A program made the position numbers and the translations under genes. Positions 16,818 through 25,402 of a stretch of DNA of 64,000 nt are shown piece by piece. The notes beneath the pieces are model-generated. The model was not told the DNA's origin. It worked only from the letters and a program-made list of their open reading frames with translations, and made no database searches. The stretch lies in NCBI GenBank assembly GCA_028278205.1, contig JANQES010000029.1:23614-87613 (forward strand). The letters run 5' to 3'. The stretch's first letter is position 1; every line of letters begins with the position of its first letter. This DNA is from Rhodothermales bacterium. GTDB lineage: Bacteria > Bacteroidota > Rhodothermia > Rhodothermales > Bin80.

Positions 16818-16903
16818 TGCTTGGTTCTTTGTGCTTTGCGGATTTAACGCAAGCATAGCTGCCAGGAGAAAAACCAAGTACCAAGAACAAAGAACAAAGA
16901 ACG
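16813..16903. repeat. AGAACAA-heptad inverted repeat
   Basis: Left arm TTCTTAGTGCTTGGTTCTTTGTGC overlaps the cobB stop codon; the right arm AAGTACCAAGAACAAAGAAC, AAAGAACG is its period-7 complement and ends 7 bases before the batA start. A related copy is at 58988-59096. Confidence 0.78.
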
Positions 16904-16910
16904 AAACGCA

Positions 16911-17894
16911 ATGGAATTTGCGCACCCACAATGGCTGGCGTTGTTGATCCTGGTGCCTTTGCTGGGCGTCTGGGAATGGTGGCGGGCGCGGCGCAAAGCC
17001 GGGCTGCGCTTCAGCAACGTCGCGGCGGCCAAAGCCGCTCCGAGGACGCTCTGGACCTACCTGGGCGGGATGCCGGCCCTGCTGCGCATGGTGGCCCTGA
17101 CCCTCGGCATCGTCGCGCTGGCTCGCCCGCAAGAACGCAACGTCACCCAGGAACGCTACGCCGAAGGCGTCGACATCGTCATGGTGCTCGACACCTCGAC
17201 GTCGATGCGCGCGCAGGACTTCCGGCCCAACCGCTTCGAAGCCGCGCGCGACGTCGCTGCCGAGTTCATCCGGGGCCGCATCTCCGACCGCATCGGCCTG
17301 ATCGTCTTTGCCGCCAAAGCCTACACCCAGACCCCCCTGACGCTCGACTACCAGTTCCTCCTACGGATGCTCGACGAGGTCGAGGTGGGCGCTATCGAAG
17401 ACGGCACGGCTATCGGCACGGCGCTGGCTACGGCGGTCAACCGGCTCAAAGACACCGAGGCCGAGAGCAAGGTCATCATCCTGCTCACCGACGGCCAGAA
17501 CAACCGGGGCGAAGTCGATCCGGTGACGGCCTCCGAGGTGGCGGCCACGCTCAACGTGCGCATCTACGCCATCGGCGTGGGCACCTACGGCGAGGCGCCG
17601 TTCGTGGTTGATCATCCCTTTTCCGGACGCCAGCGCCAGATGGTGCCCGTCGAAATCGACGAAGACATGCTGCGCGCGGTCTCGTCGAAGACGGGCGGCC
17701 AGTACTTCCGCGCCACCAACAAACAAGCCCTGCGCGACATCTACGAGCAGATCGGCGAGTTGGAAAAGACGAAGATCGAAACGCGCATCTACACCGATTA
17801 CGAAGAGCGCTACGCCCTCTTCCTCTGGCCTGCCTTCCTCCTGATCCTGCTCGAAGTCCTCCTATCCACAACCCGCTTGAGGCGTTTTCCATGA
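16911..17894 (+). CDS. batA: BatA, VWA-domain membrane protein
   Basis: A 327-residue protein with an N-terminal helix (LALLILVPLLGVWEWW), a second helix near residues 55-75, a von Willebrand A domain with the metal-site DTSTSM (around residue 90) and later TAIGTALATA and LLTDGQNNRGE, and a C-terminal helix (LFLWPAFLLILLEVLL). BatA and BatB are paired VWA proteins of the Bacteroides aerotolerance operon, facing the periplasm, and are proposed to assist assembly of envelope complexes. The short spacer to batB contains a repeat. Start and length fit the family. Confidence 0.94.
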   Translation: MEFAHPQWLALLILVPLLGVWEWWRARRKAGLRFSNVAAAKAAPRTLWTYLGGMPALLRMVALTLGIVALARPQERNVTQERYAEGVDIVMVLDTSTSMRAQDFRPNRFEAARDVAAEFIRGRISDRIGLIVFAAKAYTQTPLTLDYQFLLRMLDEVEVGAIEDGTAIGTALATAVNRLKDTEAESKVIILLTDGQNNRGEVDPVTASEVAATLNVRIYAIGVGTYGEAPFVVDHPFSGRQRQMVPVEIDEDMLRAVSSKTGGQYFRATNKQALRDIYEQIGELEKTKIETRIYTDYEERYALFLWPAFLLILLEVLLSTTRLRRFP

Positions 17895-17897
17895 TCG

Positions 17898-17968
17898 CGG
17901 ATTTTGAAGGGCGGATTGGGTTCTTCAAGAGACCAATCCAAAATCCAAAATCCAAAATCCAAAATCCG
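17898..17968. repeat. GATTTTG-heptad repeat, right arm strong
   Basis: A degenerate left arm (GGATTTTGAAGGGCGGATTGG), loop GTTCTTCAAGAGA, and a right arm of five complementary CCAAAAT words. The right arm ends one base before the batB start at 17970. Confidence 0.8.
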
Positions 17969-17969
17969 A

Positions 17970-18983
17970 ATGGCCTGGTTGCATCCTGAATATTTGTGGG
18001 CCTTGCTGGCCGCGCCAGCGGTGGCGGCCCTGTTTCTCTGGGCGGCGTGGCAGCGGCGCAAGGCGTTTAATCGCTTCGGCGAGAACGTGCTCGTGCGGCG
18101 GCTGACGGCAGCGGTGAGCACCCGGCGGCGGCGCTGGAAAGCCGCGTTCGTCGTGCTGGGCGTGATCTTGTTGGCTGTGACACTGGCCGGGCCGCAACTC
18201 GGCAGCAAGCTCCGCGAGGTCAAACGCGAAGGCGTAGACATGGTCATCGCCCTCGACGTGTCGTTGTCGATGATGGCCGAAGACGTGGCGCCGAGCCGGC
18301 TCGACCGCGCCAAAAATGAGATCAAAAAGCTCCTCGGCGACCTGCGCGGCGACCGCATCGGGCTGGTCATCTTTGCCGGCGATGCTTTCATCCAATGCCC
18401 CCTGACGACCGACTACAGCGCCGTCCGCCTGTTTCTCGACGTGGCCGACCCGGCGCTCCTGCCAACACCCGGCACCGACTTCGGCGCAGCGCTTCAGATG
18501 GCTATTCAGGCTTTCGAAGCGCCCACCGAAGAGGAAGAAGAGAGCCGCTCGCGCGCCCTGCTGATCGTCTCCGATGGCGAAAACCACGTCGCCGACCTCG
18601 ATGCCATCCTCCAGGACGCCCGCGAGCAGAACATCATCATCTACGCCTCGGGCGTTGGCGAGGCCGTCGGCGCGCCCATCCCGCTCTATCGCAGCGGGCG
18701 GCGCATCGGCTACAAAAAAGACCTCAAGGGCCAGGTTGTACAAACGCGTCTCGAAGAAGACGGCCTCAAAGCCCTCGCCGAAGACGGCGCCTATTTTCGG
18801 ATTGCGCGCACGTCCAGCTCGCTGCCCGAAATAATCACGGCGCTCGAACGTTTAGATAAGGCGGAGTTTGGCGCCGATCAGTTCGAGGAGTACGAAATCA
18901 AATATCAGTGGCCGCTTTTTGTGGCGCTACTTCTGCTCCTGGCCGAACGTCTTATCAGTGATAGGCGTAGAAAAACGGCCTGA
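17970..18983 (+). CDS. batB: BatB, VWA-domain membrane protein
   Basis: A 337-residue paralog of BatA: N-terminal helix (YLWALLAAPAVAALFLWAAW), second helix (FVVLGVILLAVTLAGP), VWA domain with DVSLSMMAEDVAPSR as the metal site, GTDFGAALQMA and LLIVSDGENH, and a C-terminal helix (WPLFVALLLLLAERLI). It is the partner of BatA in the aerotolerance complex. The start at 17970 (MAWLHPEYLW) is immediately behind the repeat; the upstream 22 codons are repeat translation. Confidence 0.93.
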   Translation: MAWLHPEYLWALLAAPAVAALFLWAAWQRRKAFNRFGENVLVRRLTAAVSTRRRRWKAAFVVLGVILLAVTLAGPQLGSKLREVKREGVDMVIALDVSLSMMAEDVAPSRLDRAKNEIKKLLGDLRGDRIGLVIFAGDAFIQCPLTTDYSAVRLFLDVADPALLPTPGTDFGAALQMAIQAFEAPTEEEEESRSRALLIVSDGENHVADLDAILQDAREQNIIIYASGVGEAVGAPIPLYRSGRRIGYKKDLKGQVVQTRLEEDGLKALAEDGAYFRIARTSSSLPEIITALERLDKAEFGADQFEEYEIKYQWPLFVALLLLLAERLISDRRRKTA

Positions 18984-18998
18984 GCACAGGAGATTCTT

Positions 18999-19079
18999 AA
19001 TTTTGGATTTTGGATTGGGGATTTTGGATTGGGTGCCCGGAGAGACCAATCCAAAATCCCCAATCCAAAATCCAAAATT
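18999..19079. repeat. GATTTTG-heptad, perfect 34-bp arms
   Basis: The left arm 18999-19032 (AATTTTGGATTTTGGATTGG and on) is perfectly complementary over 34 bases to 19046-19079, with the 13-base loop GTGCCCGGAGAGA. It lies between batB and batC and is the best preserved member of the family. Confidence 0.93.
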
Positions 19080-19120
19080 TCGCCCGCTTTCATACCCGAT
19101 ACAAACACTGAGCATCCAAT

Positions 19121-19882
19121 ATGAAGCTCCTTGTTTTTCTCACATTGTTGCTGTTGCCCCAGGCCTTGCCCGGTGGTAATAGCAAGAAGCAGGGACGCGA
19201 GGGCAACGCCCTCTACAAACAAGAAAAGTACGAGGAAGCCGCCAACGCCTACTATGGCGGGCTGAATTCGTATCAGGGCGATGCGCAGCCAGACGAGGCG
19301 TTCTACGGGCTGCAAAACAACCTCGGCGCGGCGCTGCACCGGCAGGAAGAATACGACATGGCCCAGGAGGCTTTCGCCAGAGCGCTGCAGACGGCCGAGA
19401 CCGACGACGACTATGCCCGCGCCGCCTATAACGCCGGCAACAACGCCTTCCAACGCCAGGAAGCCGAGGCCGCGCTGGAGCACTACAAAAACGCCCTCCT
19501 CGCTGATCCGACTAACGAAGACGCCAAGTTCAATTACGAGTTCGTAAAGCGTCAGTTGGAAGAACAGCAAAATCAGGATCAACAACAGGATCAACAACAG
19601 GACCAAAACCAGGATCAGAACCAGGATCAACAACAGGACCAAAACCAGGATCAGAATCAGGACCAGAATCAGGATCAACAGCAGCAAAATCAGGACCAGC
19701 AAGACCAGCAGCAGGATCAGCAACAGCAACAGCAACAGGAGCAACAACAGCAACAGGAGCAACAACTCAGCCGTCAACAGGCTGAACGGATTTTGCAAGC
19801 GTTGGAAAACGAAGAAGAGCAACTCTTGCGCGAGGTCCAGAAAATGAAAGGCCGCCCCCGTCGTGTCGAGAAAGACTGGTAA
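19121..19882 (+). CDS. batC: BatC, TPR protein with Gln/Asp/Asn repeat tail
   Basis: A 253-residue protein. A signal-like N-terminus (MKLLVFLTLLLLPQALPG) precedes TPR repeats (residues 25-145: GNALYKQEKYEEAANAYYGG, NNLGAALHRQEEYDMAQEAF, NAGNNAFQRQEAEAALEHY). From about residue 147 to 225 it is a tandem array of QDQQ and NQDQ units, followed by a short charged helix (LSRQQAERILQALENEEEQL). BatC is usually a periplasmic TPR scaffold of the Bat complex. The Q/N/D tail is a direct-repeat expansion at DNA level and is likely length-variable between strains. Confidence 0.9.
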   Translation: MKLLVFLTLLLLPQALPGGNSKKQGREGNALYKQEKYEEAANAYYGGLNSYQGDAQPDEAFYGLQNNLGAALHRQEEYDMAQEAFARALQTAETDDDYARAAYNAGNNAFQRQEAEAALEHYKNALLADPTNEDAKFNYEFVKRQLEEQQNQDQQQDQQQDQNQDQNQDQQQDQNQDQNQDQNQDQQQQNQDQQDQQQDQQQQQQQEQQQQQEQQLSRQQAERILQALENEEEQLLREVQKMKGRPRRVEKDW

Positions 19883-19906
19883 TGGGAAATGCTGGCGCAT
19901 TTCCCA
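19881..19906. repeat. ATGGGAAAT hairpin at the batC stop
   Basis: ATGGGAAATG, loop CTGGCG, CATTTCCCAT, overlapping the end of the batC TAA. The same layout occurs after dnaX at 29990-30020, also beginning right after a TGG-TAA ending. It probably shields or ends the upstream transcript segment. Confidence 0.75.
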
Positions 19907-19933
19907 TATTGGGCAAAACTCATTGCATCAACG

Positions 19934-21841
19934 ATGCATACTGCTAAACACATAGGAATAGCGCTTGGGCTCGCTCTCGCGATCCTTTTTGTGGATTTCG
20001 GAACGAAATCTGCAATGGCGCAAGAAGTGCAAGTGGAAGCGCTCGTCAGCGAGACGACGATTGGCGTGGAGGAATCGGTCAATTTTACGCTGGAGATCAA
20101 GGGTGTCGATTTTAACGCCGTCGAGACGCCGCAGGCGCCGGCGACCGAAGGGCTGGTGCTGGTGCAACCGACGCCGTTCACCCAGCGCAACGTCTCGATT
20201 GTCAATGGCAAGATGACCCAGAGCGTCGGCTATCAATGGAGCTATCGCCCGGTGAAAGAAGGCAATGCGCGCATCCTGCCCGTGAGCGTCACGGTCAATG
20301 GCAAGACGTACCAGACCCAGCCCGTCCGCCTGACGGTGGTGCCGCAAGCGCAACGCCCGCAGCGCCGGGGCTCGGCGGGCAACCGCGCCATCGATCCGTT
20401 TGGCCGCCCGCTTCTCGACACCGCCCCTGACGAGGAATCCCAGAGCAGCGTCGGCGAGCGCGACATCTTTATCCGCGCCGTGCCCAGCGCCCGGCGGGCG
20501 TATCAGAACCAGCAGGTCACCATCGAATACCAGCTTTTCTTCCGCAGTTTCATCCAGCCGCGCCACAGCCGCCTGGCCGACTCGTGGGACGCCGAGGGTT
20601 TCTGGCGCGAAGAACTCGACGTCGAAGCCCGGCCCATGCCGCGCGCGACGGTCGAAAACGGATTACGGTATAATTCGATCGTGCTCAAGCGCGTGGCGGT
20701 CTTCCCCACCCGCAGCGGCGAATTGAACGTCGATCCGTTGCGCATCGAAACGGAAGTCTTCGCCCCGCGCAATCCCAACGATCCGTTTGGCCGGCGTTTT
20801 TTCTCGCTGCGTAATCCGTACGAAACCATCGAACGGGCTTCGCCCCGGATCCAGATCGAATCCCAACCGCTGCCCGACGGGGCGCCGGACGGCTTCACCG
20901 GCGCGGTGGGCCGGTATGAGATGGATGCGCAGATCACCAGCACGGAGGTCGAGGTGGGCGAGCCGGTGCAGGTGACGGTGCGCCTGACGGGCACGGGCAA
21001 CCTGGCGATGCTCGAAGGGCCGCAACTCAACGCGCCGGGCATCTTCGAAACCTACGACCCTGAAGTCACGACCTCGATCAACAGCAGCGGGCGGCAGGTG
21101 CGCGGCAGCAAGACGTTTACCTACCTGCTGGTGCCGCGCTCCAACGGCACCTTCGAGATCCCGCCTATCCAATTCGCTTTTTTCGATCCGACGAGCGAGC
21201 AGTACCGAACGCTTCGTTCGGATCCGATGACGATCCGCGCCACGGGCGACGCCATGATGACGATAGCGACGAGCACGACGGCCTCCGGCCTGCCCGTCGA
21301 TGACATCGCCCGGCCGCTGACCGAGGCCGCCTGGGCGCGCTTCAACCCCAGACCCCTGCATCGCAACCCGTGGACGTACGGCCTGCTGGCGCTGCCGCTG
21401 ATGCTCGTGGGCCTGACGCTGGTGTACCGCCGCCACGTCACGCGCCTGGCCACCGACACGGCCTACGCCCGCAACCGCCGCGCCCATCCGCTGGCGCGCA
21501 AACATCTCAAACAGGCCACCGCTTTGCTCCAAAGTGACAAACCGCGCGCCTTCTACGAAGAACTCGAACGCGCCGTCCTCGGCTTCATCGGCAACCGCAT
21601 CAACGTGGCCGAACTGGCGCTGACGCGGCCTCAACTCGACGAACGCCTCGCCGCCGCCGGCCTCGAACAAGGCCCGCGCGACACCTTGCAAGCGTTCCTC
21701 AAAACGTGCGACGCCGCGCGCTTCGCCCCCGACCGGCCCTCCCGCCAACAGATGCAAACCTCGCTCGACGAGGCCAACCACCTCATCGTCACCCTCGACG
21801 CAGCCTTCAGCCGGCAGCCTGACGAGGCGGCCTCGGAATAG
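19934..21841 (+). CDS. batD: BatD, exported beta-domain protein
   Basis: A 635-residue protein with a signal peptide (HTAKHIGIALGLALAILFVD, cleavage after AMAQ near residue 30), several Ig-like beta domains in the periplasm (VQVEALVSETTIGVEESVNF is the typical BatD opening), a transmembrane helix (TYGLLALPLMLVGLTLVYRR, about residues 480-500) and a cytoplasmic helical tail. BatD is the large periplasmic component of the aerotolerance operon. An ATG at 19889 lies inside the hairpin after batC and would give a poor N-terminus; I use 19934. Confidence 0.9.
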   Translation: MHTAKHIGIALGLALAILFVDFGTKSAMAQEVQVEALVSETTIGVEESVNFTLEIKGVDFNAVETPQAPATEGLVLVQPTPFTQRNVSIVNGKMTQSVGYQWSYRPVKEGNARILPVSVTVNGKTYQTQPVRLTVVPQAQRPQRRGSAGNRAIDPFGRPLLDTAPDEESQSSVGERDIFIRAVPSARRAYQNQQVTIEYQLFFRSFIQPRHSRLADSWDAEGFWREELDVEARPMPRATVENGLRYNSIVLKRVAVFPTRSGELNVDPLRIETEVFAPRNPNDPFGRRFFSLRNPYETIERASPRIQIESQPLPDGAPDGFTGAVGRYEMDAQITSTEVEVGEPVQVTVRLTGTGNLAMLEGPQLNAPGIFETYDPEVTTSINSSGRQVRGSKTFTYLLVPRSNGTFEIPPIQFAFFDPTSEQYRTLRSDPMTIRATGDAMMTIATSTTASGLPVDDIARPLTEAAWARFNPRPLHRNPWTYGLLALPLMLVGLTLVYRRHVTRLATDTAYARNRRAHPLARKHLKQATALLQSDKPRAFYEELERAVLGFIGNRINVAELALTRPQLDERLAAAGLEQGPRDTLQAFLKTCDAARFAPDRPSRQQMQTSLDEANHLIVTLDAAFSRQPDEAASE

Positions 21842-21866
21842 CGATCCGGTCGATAGCAGTTGTCCA

Positions 21867-22763
21867 ATGAATACACTTCGACGATATCGTGGAGACGAGA
21901 GGGGGAAAGGGAGAAAGGGGGAAAGGGGGAAAGGGAGAAAAGAAAAGTCTAATCTCCTCCTCTCCCCCTTTCCCCCTCTCTCCCTCTCTCCCTTTCCTTC
22001 CATCAAAGGCATCCTCGTTTTATCGATAGCCCTCGCTCTGACAACAGCCCCCGACGCCCGCGCCCAGGTCTCCGAGGCGGCGCGGGCTTTCGATGCGGGC
22101 AACCAGCACTATGCCGACGGCGCCTACCAGGAAGCGCTGGCGGCGTACCAACAGGCTTTGGACAAGGGCTATGACGGCGGGGCGCTCTATTATAACATGG
22201 GCAATGCCTACTACCGCCTCGATGAACTGGGCCAGGCTATCCGCCATTACGAAAAAGCCCGCCGTTTCATCCCCGACGACGCGCAACTGCTGCACAACCT
22301 GGAAATCGCCCGCTCGCAGATTAATGCGCCGTTTTCGTCGCTGCCCACGCCGTTCTGGGTGACGTGGTGGAAACGCTACGTGGTTCGCGCGGGCGCGATG
22401 CCTTTCTTCATCGCCGGGTTGCTCTTCTATGCGGCAGCCGCCCTGCTCTTAGGCCACCGCATCTGGACCGGCACGCGCAATCCGTGGCACCGCCGCGCCC
22501 TCTCGGTCTCGCTGGTGCTGGGCCTGCTGCTGCTGAGCACCGCCTTCGGCGCCTCGCTCGACCGCTCGCTCGACCGGCAGGCCGTCGTCATCGCCGATCA
22601 GACAGCGCTGCGCAATGCGCCGCAGAAAGAAGCCTTCTCTAATCTCGACATCCACGAAGGGATTCTACTCGATGTGCTCGGCCAGCAAGACGGCTGGCTC
22701 GAAGTGCGCCTGCCCAACGGCGTCACCGGCTGGATCCAGGCTGATACGGCGGCGGATATTTAG
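21867..22763 (+). CDS. batE: BatE, TPR-SH3 membrane protein
   Basis: A 298-residue protein: signal-like helix (GILVLSIALALTTAPDARAQ, about residues 48-67), TPR units (AFDAGNQHYADGAYQEALAA, LYYNMGNAYYRLDELGQAIR), two transmembrane helices (MPFFIAGLLFYAAAALLLG; SVSLVLGLLLLSTAFGASL) and a C-terminal bacterial SH3 domain (TALRNAPQKE to VTGWIQADT). It matches BatE. The first 45 codons include a GGGGGAAA-type inverted repeat, producing the low-complexity peptide RGKGRKGERGKGRK and SPFPPLSLSPFPS; no internal ATG exists before the signal helix, so the true start is uncertain. It closes the operon. Confidence 0.82.
   Translation: MNTLRRYRGDERGKGRKGERGKGRKEKSNLLLSPFPPLSLSPFPSIKGILVLSIALALTTAPDARAQVSEAARAFDAGNQHYADGAYQEALAAYQQALDKGYDGGALYYNMGNAYYRLDELGQAIRHYEKARRFIPDDAQLLHNLEIARSQINAPFSSLPTPFWVTWWKRYVVRAGAMPFFIAGLLFYAAAALLLGHRIWTGTRNPWHRRALSVSLVLGLLLLSTAFGASLDRSLDRQAVVIADQTALRNAPQKEAFSNLDIHEGILLDVLGQQDGWLEVRLPNGVTGWIQADTAADI
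21895..22000. repeat. GGGGGAAA-octad inverted repeat within batE start
   Basis: The left arm of tandem purine octads (about 21895-21947) and the right arm of pyrimidine octads (about 21954-22000) form a long imperfect hairpin. It lies inside the annotated 5' end of batE. Related to 2612-2691. Confidence 0.85.
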
Positions 22764-22873
22764 GCGCCGGTTGCCAGGGTTATGCCGCATTGGCACCGCT
22801 GTCAGCCTGGGCACCCCTGGCGTTGGTCACTGGTCATGGGTTTTTCATTTCCACCCAATGACGCTTTGATCAA

Positions 22874-25078
22874 TCATTTTTTCGGCTGGAGATAGAGCAG
22901 CCACGTGACCTCTGCAAGGCCGGTCTCTAGATCTTGCATCGCCGATTGCGCCTGCGTCAACTTCTGGAAGTGCCCCACCGCCACGCGATGCTGGCCGCCC
23001 TCGACGACCACCTCGACCGGATAGCCTGCCTCAATGAATCGCTCGCGATACTGCGCGGCATCCGCCTCGGCAGCGGCTTGCTCCGGATGAGACGCCACCA
23101 CCATCGTCCAATACGATTGAGCGCGATGCTTGGCGGGCGCGGCCTCTTCTTCAACAGCCGGTTCTTCTACCGAAAGAACGGCTTCAGCGGTGGGCGAAGG
23201 AGAGGATCCCGGCTCTTGAAAAGCCCCCTCGCTGCCAGCTTCGGCCTGGACGTTCAGGAGCCAGGCGTCGTCCGGAATGTCTGAAGCGATGGTTTGCTGG
23301 GCTGCCTTCGCCGCCGTGAGCGTCTCGAACTGCCCCACCGCGACACGATGCCGCCCGCTTCCGTTGACGACGCTGACCGGATACGAGGTCTCGGCAAAGC
23401 GCTCGCGATACTGTACTACGTCGGCCTCGGCGGGGGCTTGCTCCGGATACGAAGCCACCACCACCGTCCAGTACGTGCGCTCGCCTTCGGAATAATCGGG
23501 TTGAACCGCCGGCACGGCTGGCCGCGACGCCAGGAGGATGTCGCGCAGCGTTATGACACGCTCGAATTCATCCGGCATCGTGGCGGCAGACGCCGATTCC
23601 ATCACCGCGAAGGCGGCATCGGTGACGTGCTGGGCGTTCATCAACCACGCGCCCTCCGCCCCGTAGGCCATCAGGCTTTCCAGCACCACCTTCGCCATCG
23701 ACAGCTTTCTGAACTTCCCGACGACCACGCTGTGCCGGTCGCCCTCGGCGACCACAGCAACCGGATAGCTCGTCTTGCTGAGTTGCTTGCGATACTGCGA
23801 AGCAGCAGCGTCGGCAGGGGCTTGCTCCGGATACGAAGCCACCACCACCGTCCAAATCACCTGCTCGCCCTCGACGCGATCCGGCTGAGCCGTAGGGGCG
23901 GCCTGACGGGTCGGGATCATCACGTCGTGCAGCGAGGCAAGGTGCTCAGAGGGTTGCTCGATGGCGCGGGCGGTATCGGCCAGGCGTGTTGTTTCGGCGA
24001 GGCGCATTGTTTCGGCGGCGCGGGCGGCTTCGTCAAGGCGAGCGGCCTCGGCAACGCGGGCAGCCTCGGCAACGCGAGCAGGTTCAGAGAGAGACGGCGT
24101 TTCGAGGGCCGAGCCGAAGCCGGAATCCTCTTGCTGAGCATCAGGCCCGCCGCCGGATACAGCCTGGAAGTACAACAGCCACGTACTGTTGGGGATGACA
24201 TCGCCCATGCTTTCCTGAGCCGCCTGCGCCTCCGTCAGCGTCTCGAACTGCCCCACCACCACGCGGTACTGACCGGCGTCGGTAACGACATCGATGGGAT
24301 AATCGGTATCTCCGAATTGCCTGCCGAACCGCATCGCCTCGGCCTCGGCCTCGGCCCGCTCCGGATACGAGGCCACCACCACCGTCCAACTCGTTCGCGA
24401 GCGATCAAAAGGAATCAAGAGCACCGGCGTCTCTTCGGCCACGGGTTCTTCTTCAGGCACGGGCGGTTCTTCCTGGGCTGCGGGCGACTCCTCGGCCACG
24501 GGCGACTCTTTCTGGGCTGCGGGCGGCTCTTCGCGTACGGGAGGCGTCTCCTCAGCGATCACCGGGGGCATGGGCGCAGGTAGCGGCGCCGGCCTGAACA
24601 CATACGTCCGGCGATTGCCTCGGATCGCCCCGAACACGATGCCGGCGAGACTGCCGACGGGGATGAGCACCTGGATGCCACGCGAAGCGTCACTGAATTC
24701 TTGATCCGATAGCAGCAACATACCGAACGACGTGGCCACACCGGCCAGCGCACCGATGGCCAGACCCTCCATAGCCCCCTGACCCCGGCGGTTGAATTGA
24801 ATACGTTGAAGGTTCTGCGTAGGCGTCATGAAACGCCGCCCGTCGCCCGCGCCTGTCAGCCACGAGGTGGTGTCTGGCGCCACCAGCAGCGACCGGGCCG
24901 AGGCGCGCTGCCGATCCGCATATTCGACCTTCGCCTGCCTGTTCTGGGCTCCTTCATTGATCACGCGAAGGGTTTCGCCGGCGTCCGGGCTGTCGAGATT
25001 GACCCGGCTTGTGGAGGAGCAGCCGCAGGCACACACGGCTGCGAAAATCACCGCAAAAAGCAGCGTCTTGCCTTTCAT
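22874..25078 (-). CDS. Lipoprotein with four SPOR-like domains
   Basis: A 734-residue lipoprotein: signal peptide and lipobox (FAAVCACGCSS, Cys near 20), a glycine-rich hydrophobic hairpin (residues 105-170, GLAIGALAGVATSFGMLLL and IQVLIPVGSLAGIVFGAIRG), a Pro/Glu linker, then four repeats of about 80 residues, each starting like WTVVVASYPEQAPAEA and containing YRVVVGQFETLTEAQAA, at about residues 235-315, 410-490, 530-610 and 655-734. These match the SPOR fold, which binds denuded septal peptidoglycan. An alanine/glutamate coiled linker separates repeats 1 and 2. A role at division sites is inference. It is convergent with the Bat operon and divergent from tdk. Confidence 0.85.
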   Translation of the reverse strand: MKGKTLLFAVIFAAVCACGCSSTSRVNLDSPDAGETLRVINEGAQNRQAKVEYADRQRASARSLLVAPDTTSWLTGAGDGRRFMTPTQNLQRIQFNRRGQGAMEGLAIGALAGVATSFGMLLLSDQEFSDASRGIQVLIPVGSLAGIVFGAIRGNRRTYVFRPAPLPAPMPPVIAEETPPVREEPPAAQKESPVAEESPAAQEEPPVPEEEPVAEETPVLLIPFDRSRTSWTVVVASYPERAEAEAEAMRFGRQFGDTDYPIDVVTDAGQYRVVVGQFETLTEAQAAQESMGDVIPNSTWLLYFQAVSGGGPDAQQEDSGFGSALETPSLSEPARVAEAARVAEAARLDEAARAAETMRLAETTRLADTARAIEQPSEHLASLHDVMIPTRQAAPTAQPDRVEGEQVIWTVVVASYPEQAPADAAASQYRKQLSKTSYPVAVVAEGDRHSVVVGKFRKLSMAKVVLESLMAYGAEGAWLMNAQHVTDAAFAVMESASAATMPDEFERVITLRDILLASRPAVPAVQPDYSEGERTYWTVVVASYPEQAPAEADVVQYRERFAETSYPVSVVNGSGRHRVAVGQFETLTAAKAAQQTIASDIPDDAWLLNVQAEAGSEGAFQEPGSSPSPTAEAVLSVEEPAVEEEAAPAKHRAQSYWTMVVASHPEQAAAEADAAQYRERFIEAGYPVEVVVEGGQHRVAVGHFQKLTQAQSAMQDLETGLAEVTWLLYLQPKK

Positions 25079-25402
25079 AGTAGAGACGACGTCTTAATGG
25101 GAGAAGCGTCCTCGCAAACTACCACTGGAGAACTGTTGAATGTAGCACGCGATAGTACGAAATGCTACTTGCCGGGGTGAGCGCCATGGCAATATTACCA
25201 TAATCGGCACGGACGCCGGCCCCATTAATCCCGATGAAAACCAACCAGCGAGACAATCAGGCCAATAATTCTGTTAATCAAGGCCTTGCGGAACATCGGC
25301 CTTCTCATTTTTCTTCAATTCAATGTATGGATCGATTGAAACGCGAAGTGTAAAAAAGATTATCTTAGAGGCTGTTGTACTCCGTCATCCGCCCTTGTTC
25401 GT
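25079..25402. other. Divergent promoter region, SPOR lipoprotein and tdk
   Basis: A gene-free, AT-rich spacer. On the plus strand TTGAAA (about 25337) and TATCTT (about 25362) are spaced 19 bases and could serve tdk. No repeats of the heptad type are present. Confidence 0.4.

Noticed and set aside
19560..19900. A minus-strand frame over the batC repeat giving a poly-Leu/Ile/Val protein
   Set aside because: It is the antisense of the Gln/Asp/Asn repeat and has no independent support.
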